Both the position numbers and the translations under genes were made by a program. From positions 1 to 11,440 of the forward strand of contig JABJMI010000387.1 of NCBI GenBank assembly GCA_018659505.1: a DNA stretch of 11,440 nucleotides, in the 5' to 3' direction. Each line of letters starts with the position of its first letter. Within the stretch, counting starts at the first letter, position 1. Positions 1 through 6,745 of this stretch are shown piece after piece. This DNA comes from Planctomicrobium sp. (GTDB lineage Bacteria; Planctomycetota; Planctomycetia; Planctomycetales; Planctomycetaceae). Below the pieces are notes generated by a model. That model was not told the origin of the DNA, ran no database searches, and saw only the letters and a list, made by a program, of their open reading frames with translations.

Positions 1-57
1 AATCTGAACAGAGTGAATAGTTCTGAAGGGTAGGATGAATCATTCCATTCATGAAAA

Positions 58-159
58 GGTGGGTTACGTTCTCGAGTTTCCCGATGAAGAGCGGTTTTAT
101 TTTCTCCACGATGCATTGAGCAACCGGTCGGGTCGGTTGTCGAACTTCATCCACCCTAC
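58..159. repeat. Imperfect inverted repeat with GGTGGGT / ATCCACC ends
   Basis: GGTGGGT (58-64) and ATCCACC (149-155) pair over 6 of 7 bases, and the interior holds CAACCG/CGGTTG (121-126 with 134-139). The minus strand begins GTAGGGTGG, an end that recurs in dispersed intergenic repeats of several bacteria. A short plus-strand frame crosses it but runs into the terminator. It may be a degenerate mobile-repeat unit. No copy is present elsewhere in this window. Confidence 0.25.
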
Positions 160-175
160 ATTTTCTGAGAAGAGC

Positions 176-213
176 AAACAAAAAGGCACAGCAAGAATTT
201 CTTGCCGTGCCTT
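176..213 (-). terminator. Intrinsic terminator after the giant gene
   Basis: On the minus strand, AAGGCAC pairs with GTGCCTT (outer, 7 bp) and GCAAG with CTTGC (inner, 5 bp), with one mismatch and a 5-nt loop. It is followed by TTTTTGTTTG. It begins 28 nt after the stop codon of the giant gene, as expected for a monocistronic unit. Confidence 0.8.
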
Positions 214-240
214 GGTTCTTAAACCATTTCAGGTTTCAGC

Positions 241-3200
241 TTATGGGATGTAGGTTGTTGTGTCCCAATCGAAGAATAGTTCTCCGAAGAATGATGGAAT
301 GTCAATTGGTGCTGCAAAGAGGAATGTGCTTCCAATTGTGCTGAACTCGTTACTGGCTCCACTACCAACGAACCCAATCGTACTAGGTGCTGAGACACGG
401 AAGGTACTGGTTCCAACTCCGGGATACAGGAAGTTTCCACCGTCTGGTCCGGCAAGTGGAGCACTAAACGGTGCATCACGTGATGCCAGTCGTTGTGCAT
501 TTCTGCGGCGTGATGCTCCAGGACCTCCTGCTGGGAATGGTCCAGGGAAAGAGGCTGCTGCGATATTGCTAAGTCTCGATTTGAAGGTCCCTTCTGCATT
601 ATCGTACCAGGCTCCTGAGTTTGCCACGTCGATTGAATCTCCTGAGTTCCCAGTGAAGACTAGGTCAAGTCGTGCAAGTGGGTCGCTTTGATATCCTCCG
701 GTGATATTAAACATCGTCGCGTTCCAGTTTCCTGTCGTGGTACGAGGGTCAACTGTCGAAGTGAAGGACTCGAACCAGACATCAGTACCAAAGTTACCAG
801 ACATGACGTTGTCGGTGATCGTGGCAACCACTCCGCCGAATCCGTCGCTGGCATAACCACCATCAAAGAATGGGCTAGAGGTTGCATCGCTGGTACCGAT
901 TCGCATGACGAAGCCTGTGGCATCGAAGAGTGAATCTTCACCGTTGTTGCGAATCATATTGTTGTTCATATTGAAGACCATACTCGGATCGTTGAAGACA
1001 CCTCCTGTGGCATCCATACCGTGAGTCGGATCGTTCAAGTAATTGATATTACTACCAGGTGTTGGACCATCTTTGGAGTTGTACTGCGTTACTGACGCAG
1101 TATTGACGACGTAGACACCCTCTCCACCGTTCTCGTCGATAAAGTTGTTATCAACAGTGACCGTTGTTGAAGGTCCAGCTCCAGCATTCAGGATATCGAT
1201 ACCTCGACCACCGTTGTCAAAGATGATATTCGTATCGATTGTTACATCTGAGTCTGCGACATCGAGTGTCGCGAGTTCAATACCGTCTCCGGCGTTCGCT
1301 GTCACAGTGTTGTTGGTAATCATTGTCTCAAGCGAGACGCCATTTTCTGCGAGCAGTTCGATCCCGATTCCACCGTTACTGCCGATGAAGTTGGTATCGA
1401 TATCGATGGTGTTGCCCCCGATGGAAGATTCGATGTTGATACCACCAGATCCGTTATTCGTAATATCGTTGTTATGGATGTTAGCAATCCCGACTGCGGT
1501 ACTTTGGATACCCCAACCTCCGTTGCCATCAATGATGTTACCCAGGCTGTCACCATCAACATCATCACCCAGTTGACCGATCTCTAAAATTTGTGGCGTG
1601 TCAGGGAACATCGCTGGGTCAGTTCCATAGGAACCGTCGAGTAGTATCCCTGAGCCACCGTTGTTCAGGATCATGTTCTGAGTCCAGACTCCGGTCACAT
1701 AGCGTTGATCCAAGGCAGAGTTCGCTCGGTCATCGACTAGGATACCGTGGCTTCTGTTGTTCTGAATCAGGTTATTATTGATCGTTGCATCAATAATCGC
1801 ATCAGCTTCGACACGAAGATGAATACCTCGTGTGTTTTCTTCAATGAGGTTGTCTTGAATCAGGTAAGTATCAATCGTGTTCGCATTTTGAGCGAGCAAG
1901 CTGATTCCGTCTCCACCATTCCCACTTAAGGAGTTGTTCAAGATTTCAGCATTGATGAAGGCGTCACCACGGCGGTTTGTTCCAATTCCATCAGATCCAT
2001 TGCTGGTGAACATATTGTTCTGGATCAGAATCGGGTCTCCAACAGGATCCAGGAACGGATCAGTGCTGTTGCCAAACTGGCTACTCTCTGACGCCAGTAG
2101 GTTGATACCTCTTTGACCATTCATGTTGAACAAGGTATCTTCCACTAACAGGTCAACTTCAGAGGTGTTGGTAGATGGTGAATCAGGACTGGCAACAAGG
2201 CTGATACCGTGAACACCGTTATCAGAGATTGTTGTGATGCCGGTGAAATCAGGATCAATCGGACTGGTAACAGAAACACCCATCCGTGAATCGTTGAATG
2301 TCTCACCACGCAAACCGCTTTGGTTATTGTCAACAATCATTGCGTTTTGCAAGTCAATGCTTGTCAGAGATGTATCTCTGGCGATGATGTTCAAACCGCT
2401 ACCCGCACCACTGGCAGTATACATATCACGAGAACTGTTGAGATTGAATTCAGAGGTCCCCATCAAGTCTGCACGTAAGTTTGAAGACAGGTTCTGGTCA
2501 ATCGTATTGTCAGTTAAAGTTGCATTGACAATACTGTCAGTCAAGTTGAACTGGATACCACTATTTCCAGCGATCTCCATTTGTTGTTCAACTCCTGGAT
2601 CATCCAATGGAAGCGTAGAAGCCTGCAACATATAGGCTGCGAGTTTTTGTTCATTTGCGGCAATTGTTGCAGCGTCTGGTGCACTACTTTCGTAAACGCT
2701 CGATGGTGGCGGAGTTGAAGACCCTGGAACCAACGGGAAGGTTTGGTCAGCGGCATCCAAGTCGACGACATAACCCAAATCCTGGAACATCCCTGCTGTC
2801 ACTCTTGTGATTCTTCGCGGTGCTGTTCCAGTTGCCGAGAAGGTCATCAATTCATCGCCGTACAATGCGTCATCCCAGTGGGCAAAGTCTGAACCTGGAC
2901 CAACACCTGTCTGTACCGGAACTCCTGCATCGTTGAGACCAAATAAGGCGTTATGTTCAGCTGTAGCTGTTACTCCCGTGAAGATCGCATTGTTGTAATC
3001 AATCAAGCCTTTTTGATTCCAAAGGAAATCTGTGAATCCAATGACATGTCCCATTTCGTGGATAATCACATCTCTGAGTTCCAGAGGTGTCGAGCCAGCC
3101 AGGAAACCGGTGTCAAATTCCATTAACCCTAAGTAAGGGAGCATGTCGGCATCATTGCGTTGTTGTGTAAAGCCTGCTTGTCCGAGAGTTCCTCCTCCGA

Positions 3201-5955
3201 GAGCGGTACCCTCAGCCGTGATTAAAAGGTCGTCGATTAAACCAAAAGTGGGATCGACAACATCTGGCAAATCGCCAATGATCATCTCGGCCCATCGATT
3301 CGCTGCAAAGTTAAACTCAGCCTGTTGAGCCGGATTTAGCCCACCGAGGAAGACCACATTGATGTTGAAGCCACCAATGGGAGCACCGTTGCCCTGGATA
3401 AGGTTTGTATCAATGATCAGGTCGCTCAATTCAGAGTCCACCCCAATCACATTGATTCCGTTACCACCATTATTGGTAAGCTCGTTGTTGGAAATCAGGA
3501 ATTGATTATTGGTTGAATTGTCCATGACAAGAGCAAGACCATCTCGATCATTCCCATCAAAGATGTTCAGATCGAATTCCCAATCATCGAATGTCGCATC
3601 ATTTAGGTAAGCCGCAAACCCACTTTCTGTGTTATTGGTAAACATGTTTGAACCAACGACAAAGTCATTCATCGTTGAATTGTCGACAACAACAGAGAGT
3701 CCATTTCGGCTGTTTTGATTGAAGATGTTATTTGTGAAACCAGGAATCAGTTCTCCCTCAATCAGAGGATCATCCTGTAAAGGGGTGTTAATCACACCAC
3801 CATCACGTGAAGCCAGGATCGCACCGCTTCCAATGTTGTTCTCTAGTGTGTTCCGCTGAAATGTAACAAGATCAATGGTACTGCCGACTCCCTCAGAATT
3901 CGCAACAAATCCTGCAGAGACGATGTCTTGATTGTCTGAGAAGGTATTGTCCTCAACATTGGCAGTGATGACACCGCCGTTGATCGATTCCAGTAACATG
4001 CCGGTTTCGTTCAGGTTCACGAAGTTGCCCTGAATACCGGTTGCCATGGTTGTTGGATCAAACGGAAACACAGTGTCTTGAGCGGACAATCCAGTCAGAT
4101 CAACAAATCCGTCCGGATCAGTAAACACTGGGGTTCCGGGATCAGGTGCTGTGTTCAGCATCGTCGGTAGGTTATCGGCGGTGACTGTCGCTGCATCAGC
4201 GATGACTTCAAAACCAATGCCCATGTTATTGAAGGTTGAGTTACTGAAGAGTGCCAGTTCACCGTCACCCGTGTATTCAACTTGCAATCCACCAACAGTG
4301 TTGTCACGCAACACGTTTTCGCGATAATGCAATGAACCAGAGAAGTCGGTCAATTGCGTTGCGTATTCAGAGTTCTCAAGAATGTTACGATTGATGCTGA
4401 CATCGGAGACCATATCCCCTGTGATGGCATTTCCGGTGCTGACGCCCGGATCAATCAGTGTCGTCATGTGATCAATTTGAAAACCAGCGACTTCAAAACA
4501 GCTTCCGCCAGTCTCAAGTGTCACGATAGATCCATCGCTCATAAAGCCGGTACTTGAAAGTAACGGCAATGGTTGACTGGCAACAAAGCCCGGGACCGGG
4601 AAGATCTCTCCACCAGACTCTAATGAATGTGGGACACTGCTACTGAGCAATCGCTGACCACTCAGTAGATCAATACCGGTATTCAGATTGACATCAGTTT
4701 CATCTGCCCGCGGTTGGACGTAGATAATGTCGAAGAGGCTTGCATCAGCTGCGGCATATGCTTCCAAAGACACGAACGGGTCTAAGACAGTTCCGGTGCC
4801 TGTGGAGGTTGCGTCAGGATCGATGTGAGCTACGAAATATGGGGAACCAGTTTTTGGATTGATCGTCCCTTCGTTACGTGTGACAAGCTCTGAATTCACT
4901 GCAATGCGATATCGACGTTGCACTGAGTCTGTTAAAGAAGCAGCCACGGGGCGTTGTCGGAACCAGCGAACTGGTCCACTGGCTGGCATTGTCAGTTCGA
5001 CGTTGATTGAGAAGTTCGAACCGAATGTATCGTCGTTCGTGTAAACACCATTTAACCAGAAGTTGTCGCTGATCTGGGCTTGGGTACGAGCACTCACACC
5101 GACAGAGTTGTTCTTTGCAGAGTCTCCGAGGTAATAAACTCCGACGCCAAGGTCGACTCCGAAATCACCCAATCCGGGGAATGGAATTGCAACTTCAGCA
5201 TCGTATGTCGAGAAAGCTTCTTCTTCGCGGAAGAGTCTTTGCAAGGAAATTGTGTTTCCGACGAATGATGTTCCAGAGTTGCTCACAAATGACGAACTAC
5301 TGGTTTCACCGACAGGAATCGAGAAGTTCATTCTCAAATCTGTGTAGCGACCAATCGATTCAAAACTTCCACCAAGCTGATTGAAAGTCTCACCGTAGTT
5401 GGTGTCGTTATCCCACCAGAATGAAGCACCGTAAACACGGTCATCTTCTGGGATATAAACACGATGACCGACACCAATGCTGGATGACCCATTCCCTGCA
5501 TCCGAGATGTTCACCCGAGGATTGATCCACCACAGGCTACGATCGCTGTCAAAGGAGAGTGGAATAAAGGCATTGAGGTTTGTGTAACCATCAACGATCC
5601 CATAACTACTCCCGCTGTTGTTTCCAGCTCGGAAGAGAATTCGATCTTCCGGGCGGGTCGCAGCGAAGCCAACGCTATCATCCGCTGGAATCATCGCATC
5701 CGAAAACATCGGAGGAGCACCAGTCGAGAATTGGGTTTGTTGTATGTTCGGGGCGGGAACATAGGCTGATGCCGAATGGTTTGGCTGACCACCCAACTTC
5801 ACAGAACCATAGTCCTCACCGGCAACTGCTTGCATTCCCGAGGACGGTGAGTTGGCACCAGGCGAGCCTAACTCAAATGACTGCCCCCAAGTTGTCGCCG
5901 AAAGGCTCAAGCAAGCGGTGATTACTTGCAGCCAACTCTTACATGTTTTTTTCAT
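241..5955 (-). CDS. Giant exported protein: inverse-autotransporter-like barrel, beta-helix passenger, inserted M8-type metallopeptidase
   Basis: Predicted 1,904 residues, no gene name known to me. Residues 1-24 form a Sec signal peptide (Lys 2, 3 and 6, then a hydrophobic core). Ile-Thr-Ala-Cys15 could alternatively be read as a lipobox. Residues about 95-325 consist of alternating aromatic/polar strands resembling the inverse-autotransporter (intimin/invasin) barrel, with V-G-H-R-V-Y at 162-167. About 375-455 looks like a beta-helix cap. Right-handed beta-helix rungs fill about 475-860 and 1130-1785, rich in Asn ladders and N-G-G-x-G-[IV]. Between them, about 862-1070, lies a leishmanolysin-like zinc protease (H966-E967-x-x-H970, H1026, Met-turn M1037). 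The tail (1790-1904) is Pro/Gly/Ser-rich with R-R-R at 1816-1818 and ends in aromatic strands. The mature protein has only one Cys (486). It is inferred to be a surface-anchored protease. The start was chosen by its ribosome binding site, and a terminator follows the stop. Confidence 0.85.
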   Translation of the reverse strand: MKKTCKSWLQVITACLSLSATTWGQSFELGSPGANSPSSGMQAVAGEDYGSVKLGGQPNHSASAYVPAPNIQQTQFSTGAPPMFSDAMIPADDSVGFAATRPEDRILFRAGNNSGSSYGIVDGYTNLNAFIPLSFDSDRSLWWINPRVNISDAGNGSSSIGVGHRVYIPEDDRVYGASFWWDNDTNYGETFNQLGGSFESIGRYTDLRMNFSIPVGETSSSSFVSNSGTSFVGNTISLQRLFREEEAFSTYDAEVAIPFPGLGDFGVDLGVGVYYLGDSAKNNSVGVSARTQAQISDNFWLNGVYTNDDTFGSNFSINVELTMPASGPVRWFRQRPVAASLTDSVQRRYRIAVNSELVTRNEGTINPKTGSPYFVAHIDPDATSTGTGTVLDPFVSLEAYAAADASLFDIIYVQPRADETDVNLNTGIDLLSGQRLLSSSVPHSLESGGEIFPVPGFVASQPLPLLSSTGFMSDGSIVTLETGGSCFEVAGFQIDHMTTLIDPGVSTGNAITGDMVSDVSINRNILENSEYATQLTDFSGSLHYRENVLRDNTVGGLQVEYTGDGELALFSNSTFNNMGIGFEVIADAATVTADNLPTMLNTAPDPGTPVFTDPDGFVDLTGLSAQDTVFPFDPTTMATGIQGNFVNLNETGMLLESINGGVITANVEDNTFSDNQDIVSAGFVANSEGVGSTIDLVTFQRNTLENNIGSGAILASRDGGVINTPLQDDPLIEGELIPGFTNNIFNQNSRNGLSVVVDNSTMNDFVVGSNMFTNNTESGFAAYLNDATFDDWEFDLNIFDGNDRDGLALVMDNSTNNQFLISNNELTNNGGNGINVIGVDSELSDLIIDTNLIQGNGAPIGGFNINVVFLGGLNPAQQAEFNFAANRWAEMIIGDLPDVVDPTFGLIDDLLITAEGTALGGGTLGQAGFTQQRNDADMLPYLGLMEFDTGFLAGSTPLELRDVIIHEMGHVIGFTDFLWNQKGLIDYNNAIFTGVTATAEHNALFGLNDAGVPVQTGVGPGSDFAHWDDALYGDELMTFSATGTAPRRITRVTAGMFQDLGYVVDLDAADQTFPLVPGSSTPPPSSVYESSAPDAATIAANEQKLAAYMLQASTLPLDDPGVEQQMEIAGNSGIQFNLTDSIVNATLTDNTIDQNLSSNLRADLMGTSEFNLNSSRDMYTASGAGSGLNIIARDTSLTSIDLQNAMIVDNNQSGLRGETFNDSRMGVSVTSPIDPDFTGITTISDNGVHGISLVASPDSPSTNTSEVDLLVEDTLFNMNGQRGINLLASESSQFGNSTDPFLDPVGDPILIQNNMFTSNGSDGIGTNRRGDAFINAEILNNSLSGNGGDGISLLAQNANTIDTYLIQDNLIEENTRGIHLRVEADAIIDATINNNLIQNNRSHGILVDDRANSALDQRYVTGVWTQNMILNNGGSGILLDGSYGTDPAMFPDTPQILEIGQLGDDVDGDSLGNIIDGNGGWGIQSTAVGIANIHNNDITNNGSGGINIESSIGGNTIDIDTNFIGSNGGIGIELLAENGVSLETMITNNTVTANAGDGIELATLDVADSDVTIDTNIIFDNGGRGIDILNAGAGPSTTVTVDNNFIDENGGEGVYVVNTASVTQYNSKDGPTPGSNINYLNDPTHGMDATGGVFNDPSMVFNMNNNMIRNNGEDSLFDATGFVMRIGTSDATSSPFFDGGYASDGFGGVVATITDNVMSGNFGTDVWFESFTSTVDPRTTTGNWNATMFNITGGYQSDPLARLDLVFTGNSGDSIDVANSGAWYDNAEGTFKSRLSNIAAASFPGPFPAGGPGASRRRNAQRLASRDAPFSAPLAGPDGGNFLYPGVGTSTFRVSAPSTIGFVGSGASNEFSTIGSTFLFAAPIDIPSFFGELFFDWDTTTYIP
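1096..1518 (-). repeat. Diverged tandem beta-helix rungs, period about 27 residues
   Basis: Within residues 1480-1620 the motif N-G-G-x-G-[IV] or a close variant recurs with its Asn at 1501, 1527, 1554, 1581 and 1609, spacings of 26, 27, 27 and 28. Each unit reads roughly D-T-N-x-I-x-x-N-G-G-x-G-I-x-[IL]. This is the regular core of the passenger. The rungs are less regular elsewhere. At DNA level the copies have diverged strongly, so this is an old duplication array. Confidence 0.8.
2748..3372 (-). other. Region for the leishmanolysin-type (M8) metallopeptidase domain (residues about 862-1070)
   Basis: The zinc motif H-E-M-G-H-V-I-G-F (966-974; HExxH codons at 3046-3060) is followed by A-T-A-E-H-N-A-L-F-G (996-1005), a third-ligand candidate in A-H-W-D-D (His1026), and the Met-turn block Y-G-D-E-L-M-T (1032-1038). 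The end is R-I-T-R-V-T-A-G-M-F-Q-D-L-G-Y-V-V (1048-1064). This order matches bacterial leishmanolysin-like peptidases, in which the third His is well separated from HExxH. All catalytic residues are present, so activity is plausible. The family usually has ELMTG, and here Phe replaces the Gly. Confidence 0.85.
4981..5673 (-). other. Region for the inverse-autotransporter-like beta-barrel (residues about 95-325)
   Basis: The segment alternates aromatic and small polar residues in strands of about 8-12 residues, separated by Gly/Asn/Asp turns. Examples are W-W-I-N-P-R-V-N-I, G-A-S-F-W-W-D-N-D, L-R-M-N-F-S-I-P-V and V-G-V-Y-Y-L-G. This order and the S-x-G-V-G-H-R motif resemble the N-terminal membrane barrel of intimin and invasin (type Ve secretion), which anchors in the outer membrane and exports the C-terminal passenger. 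The identification is by eye. A different outer-membrane barrel or a beta-sandwich remains possible. Confidence 0.55.
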
Positions 5956-5961
5956 CGATTG

Positions 5962-5965
5962 CTCC
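5962..5965 (-). promoter_or_regulatory. Ribosome binding site that fixes the start of the giant gene
   Basis: GGAG on the minus strand lies six bases before the ATG at 5955, which opens a good signal peptide. The two further in-frame starts upstream are worse. The ATG at 5970 has AGG abutting it, and the ATG cluster at 6099-6105 has no site at all. Confidence 0.75.
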
Positions 5966-5985
5966 AGCATCCTGCCAACAGGCAA

Positions 5986-6092
5986 CCACAGCTCATCTGT
6001 GGCTGTGTGATCAGGTCGTTTCTGCGCACTCGTCAATTCCAAGCCGTCACCGGAAATTAGTCCGGTTATAACGGTTCTGCCGGCAATGGCAG
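5986..6092 (-). other. Cluster of small hairpins in the leader of the giant gene
   Basis: Three perfect short stems follow one another: CCACAG/CTGTGG (5986-5991 with 5997-6002), ACCGGA/TCCGGT (6049-6054 with 6061-6066) and CTGCC/GGCAG (6078-6082 with 6088-6092). If transcription starts upstream of them, the mRNA would have a folded leader 30-140 nt before the start codon. I compared this by eye with the c-di-GMP and cobalamin riboswitch cores and saw no match. Confidence 0.3.
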
Positions 6093-6341
6093 TTATCATC
6101 ATCAATCGGCCTGATCAACGCCTGCAGTTAAAGGAGAAATACAAAACAGGTAAAATTTAACGATTGTTCCTGTTATTCCGACCTGAAAGGTTGCCGCAGA
6201 GCACCTAGGCCCCTCACGTTCACATTCTTGAATCTCGGTAAATATTCTTTTGAAATAAATTCAATTGCTCGGGAATAAAGTCCCTCTCAACTGGCTCTAT
6301 CTCTTTGAAGGCATAGAAATTGTAAAATGCCAATAAATCAA

Positions 6342-6359
6342 TCATCTCAAATGAGATGA
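6342..6359 (+). promoter_or_regulatory. Inverted repeat just upstream of the lipoprotein ribosome binding site
   Basis: TCATCTCA (6342-6349) and TGAGATGA (6352-6359) form a perfect 8-bp inverted repeat with a 2-nt centre. It ends 6 nt before the AGGAG of the lipoprotein gene. It could be an operator read as DNA or a 5' hairpin in the mRNA. I could not place a convincing -35/-10 pair around it. Confidence 0.4.
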
Positions 6360-6376
6360 GACATTAGGAGAAAACA

Positions 6377-6646
6377 ATGAAGAATTTAACCGCTTTTCTA
6401 TCAGCAATGCTTGTTTGTACTTGGATGGTTGGCTGTGCACCTAAAGCAGATGATGCACCTGCAACAACACCAGCTGCTACTCTAGAAGAGCACTCTGAAG
6501 AAGATCACGAACACTCTGAAGAAGAAGGTACAACTGAAGAAGGTACCGAAGAAGCAACTACTGAAGAAGGCACAACCGAAGAAGCTCCAACCGAAGAAGC
6601 AGCACCAGAAGAAGCTGCTCCAGAAGCTGGAAGCACCGAAAGCTAA
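6377..6646 (+). CDS. Small Glu/Thr/Ala-rich predicted lipoprotein
   Basis: I do not recognise a named family. The product has 89 residues. Residues 1-19 form a lipoprotein signal peptide (Lys at position 2, hydrophobic core about 4-18), and the lipobox Met-Val-Gly-Cys places the lipidated Cys at 20. Ala follows at +2, with no Asp there to retain it in the inner membrane. The mature part has no predicted fold. It contains an Ala/Thr/Pro stretch, a segment with His39, His44 and His46 among Glu/Asp residues, and then seven units of E-E-(G/A)-x-(T/P) at 49-82. It is strongly acidic, probably disordered and exposed, and might bind divalent metal ions through the His/Glu patch, though this is inference. 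The ATG has AGGAG six bases upstream. It stands alone on the plus strand between two terminated minus-strand units, with its own terminator. Confidence 0.85.
   Translation: MKNLTAFLSAMLVCTWMVGCAPKADDAPATTPAATLEEHSEEDHEHSEEEGTTEEGTEEATTEEGTTEEAPTEEAAPEEAAPEAGSTES
6521..6622 (+). repeat. Seven tandem 15-nt coding units (one of 12 nt)
   Basis: Each unit begins GAAGAAG and encodes Glu-Glu followed by a Gly/Ala and Thr/Pro/Ala residues. Six units are 15 nt and the second is 12 nt, so the reading frame is kept and unit number could change without a frameshift. The units differ at third positions, so the array is not a fresh expansion. Confidence 0.8.
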
Positions 6647-6691
6647 GCCTATCAAGGCGATTGTCTCGCATCAAAGTGCGTGATTCAATTG

Positions 6692-6726
6692 AAAAGCCCG
6701 TGAGAGTTGACTCTCACGGGCTTTTT
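6692..6726. terminator. Bidirectional terminator between map and the small lipoprotein gene
   Basis: A perfect 15-bp stem (6692-6706 with 6711-6725) surrounds a TTGA loop. It has an A-run on the left and a T-run on the right, so both directions read G-C-rich stem followed by T residues. It lies 45 nt past the plus-strand lipoprotein stop and 19 nt past the minus-strand map stop, and so serves two convergent genes. Confidence 0.92.
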
Positions 6727-6745
6727 GCATTGAGTGTTTTATGCC

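Larger units (their letters stand above)
5956..6376. promoter_or_regulatory. 421-nt divergent control region, no gene
   Basis: This interval separates the start of the giant exported-protein gene (minus) from the lipoprotein gene (plus). The minus-strand frame of the giant gene stays open to 6105, but nothing there has a ribosome binding site or a signal-peptide character. I treat it as untranslated leader. It holds hairpins near the giant gene, an 8-bp inverted pair TGATCAGG/CCTGATCA (6008-6015 and 6110-6117), and AACAGG/CCTGTT (6145-6150 and 6169-6174). A TATAAC hexamer (minus strand, about 6067-6072) might be a -10 for the giant gene, but no good -35 accompanies it. Confidence 0.5.

Noticed and set aside
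35..253. Plus-strand 72-codon frame at the left edge
   Set aside because: Its start abuts a purine run with no usable spacing, its second half runs through the terminator of the giant gene, and its end overlaps the stop of that gene. The product resembles no family I know.
1096..4530. CRISPR-like appearance of recurring short motifs in the giant gene
   Set aside because: The recurrences are diverged, in frame, and explained by beta-helix rungs. There are no identical direct repeats with unique spacers.
219..5921. Numerous smaller frames on both strands inside the giant gene
   Set aside because: They are shadows of a long, compositionally coherent coding frame. None has a ribosome binding site with a recognisable product.
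5956..6105. 50-residue N-terminal extension of the giant protein
   Set aside because: It lacks a ribosome binding site and would bury the signal peptide in the interior. The ATG at 5955 has GGAG six bases upstream and begins a normal signal peptide. A long planctomycete-type extended signal sequence cannot be excluded.
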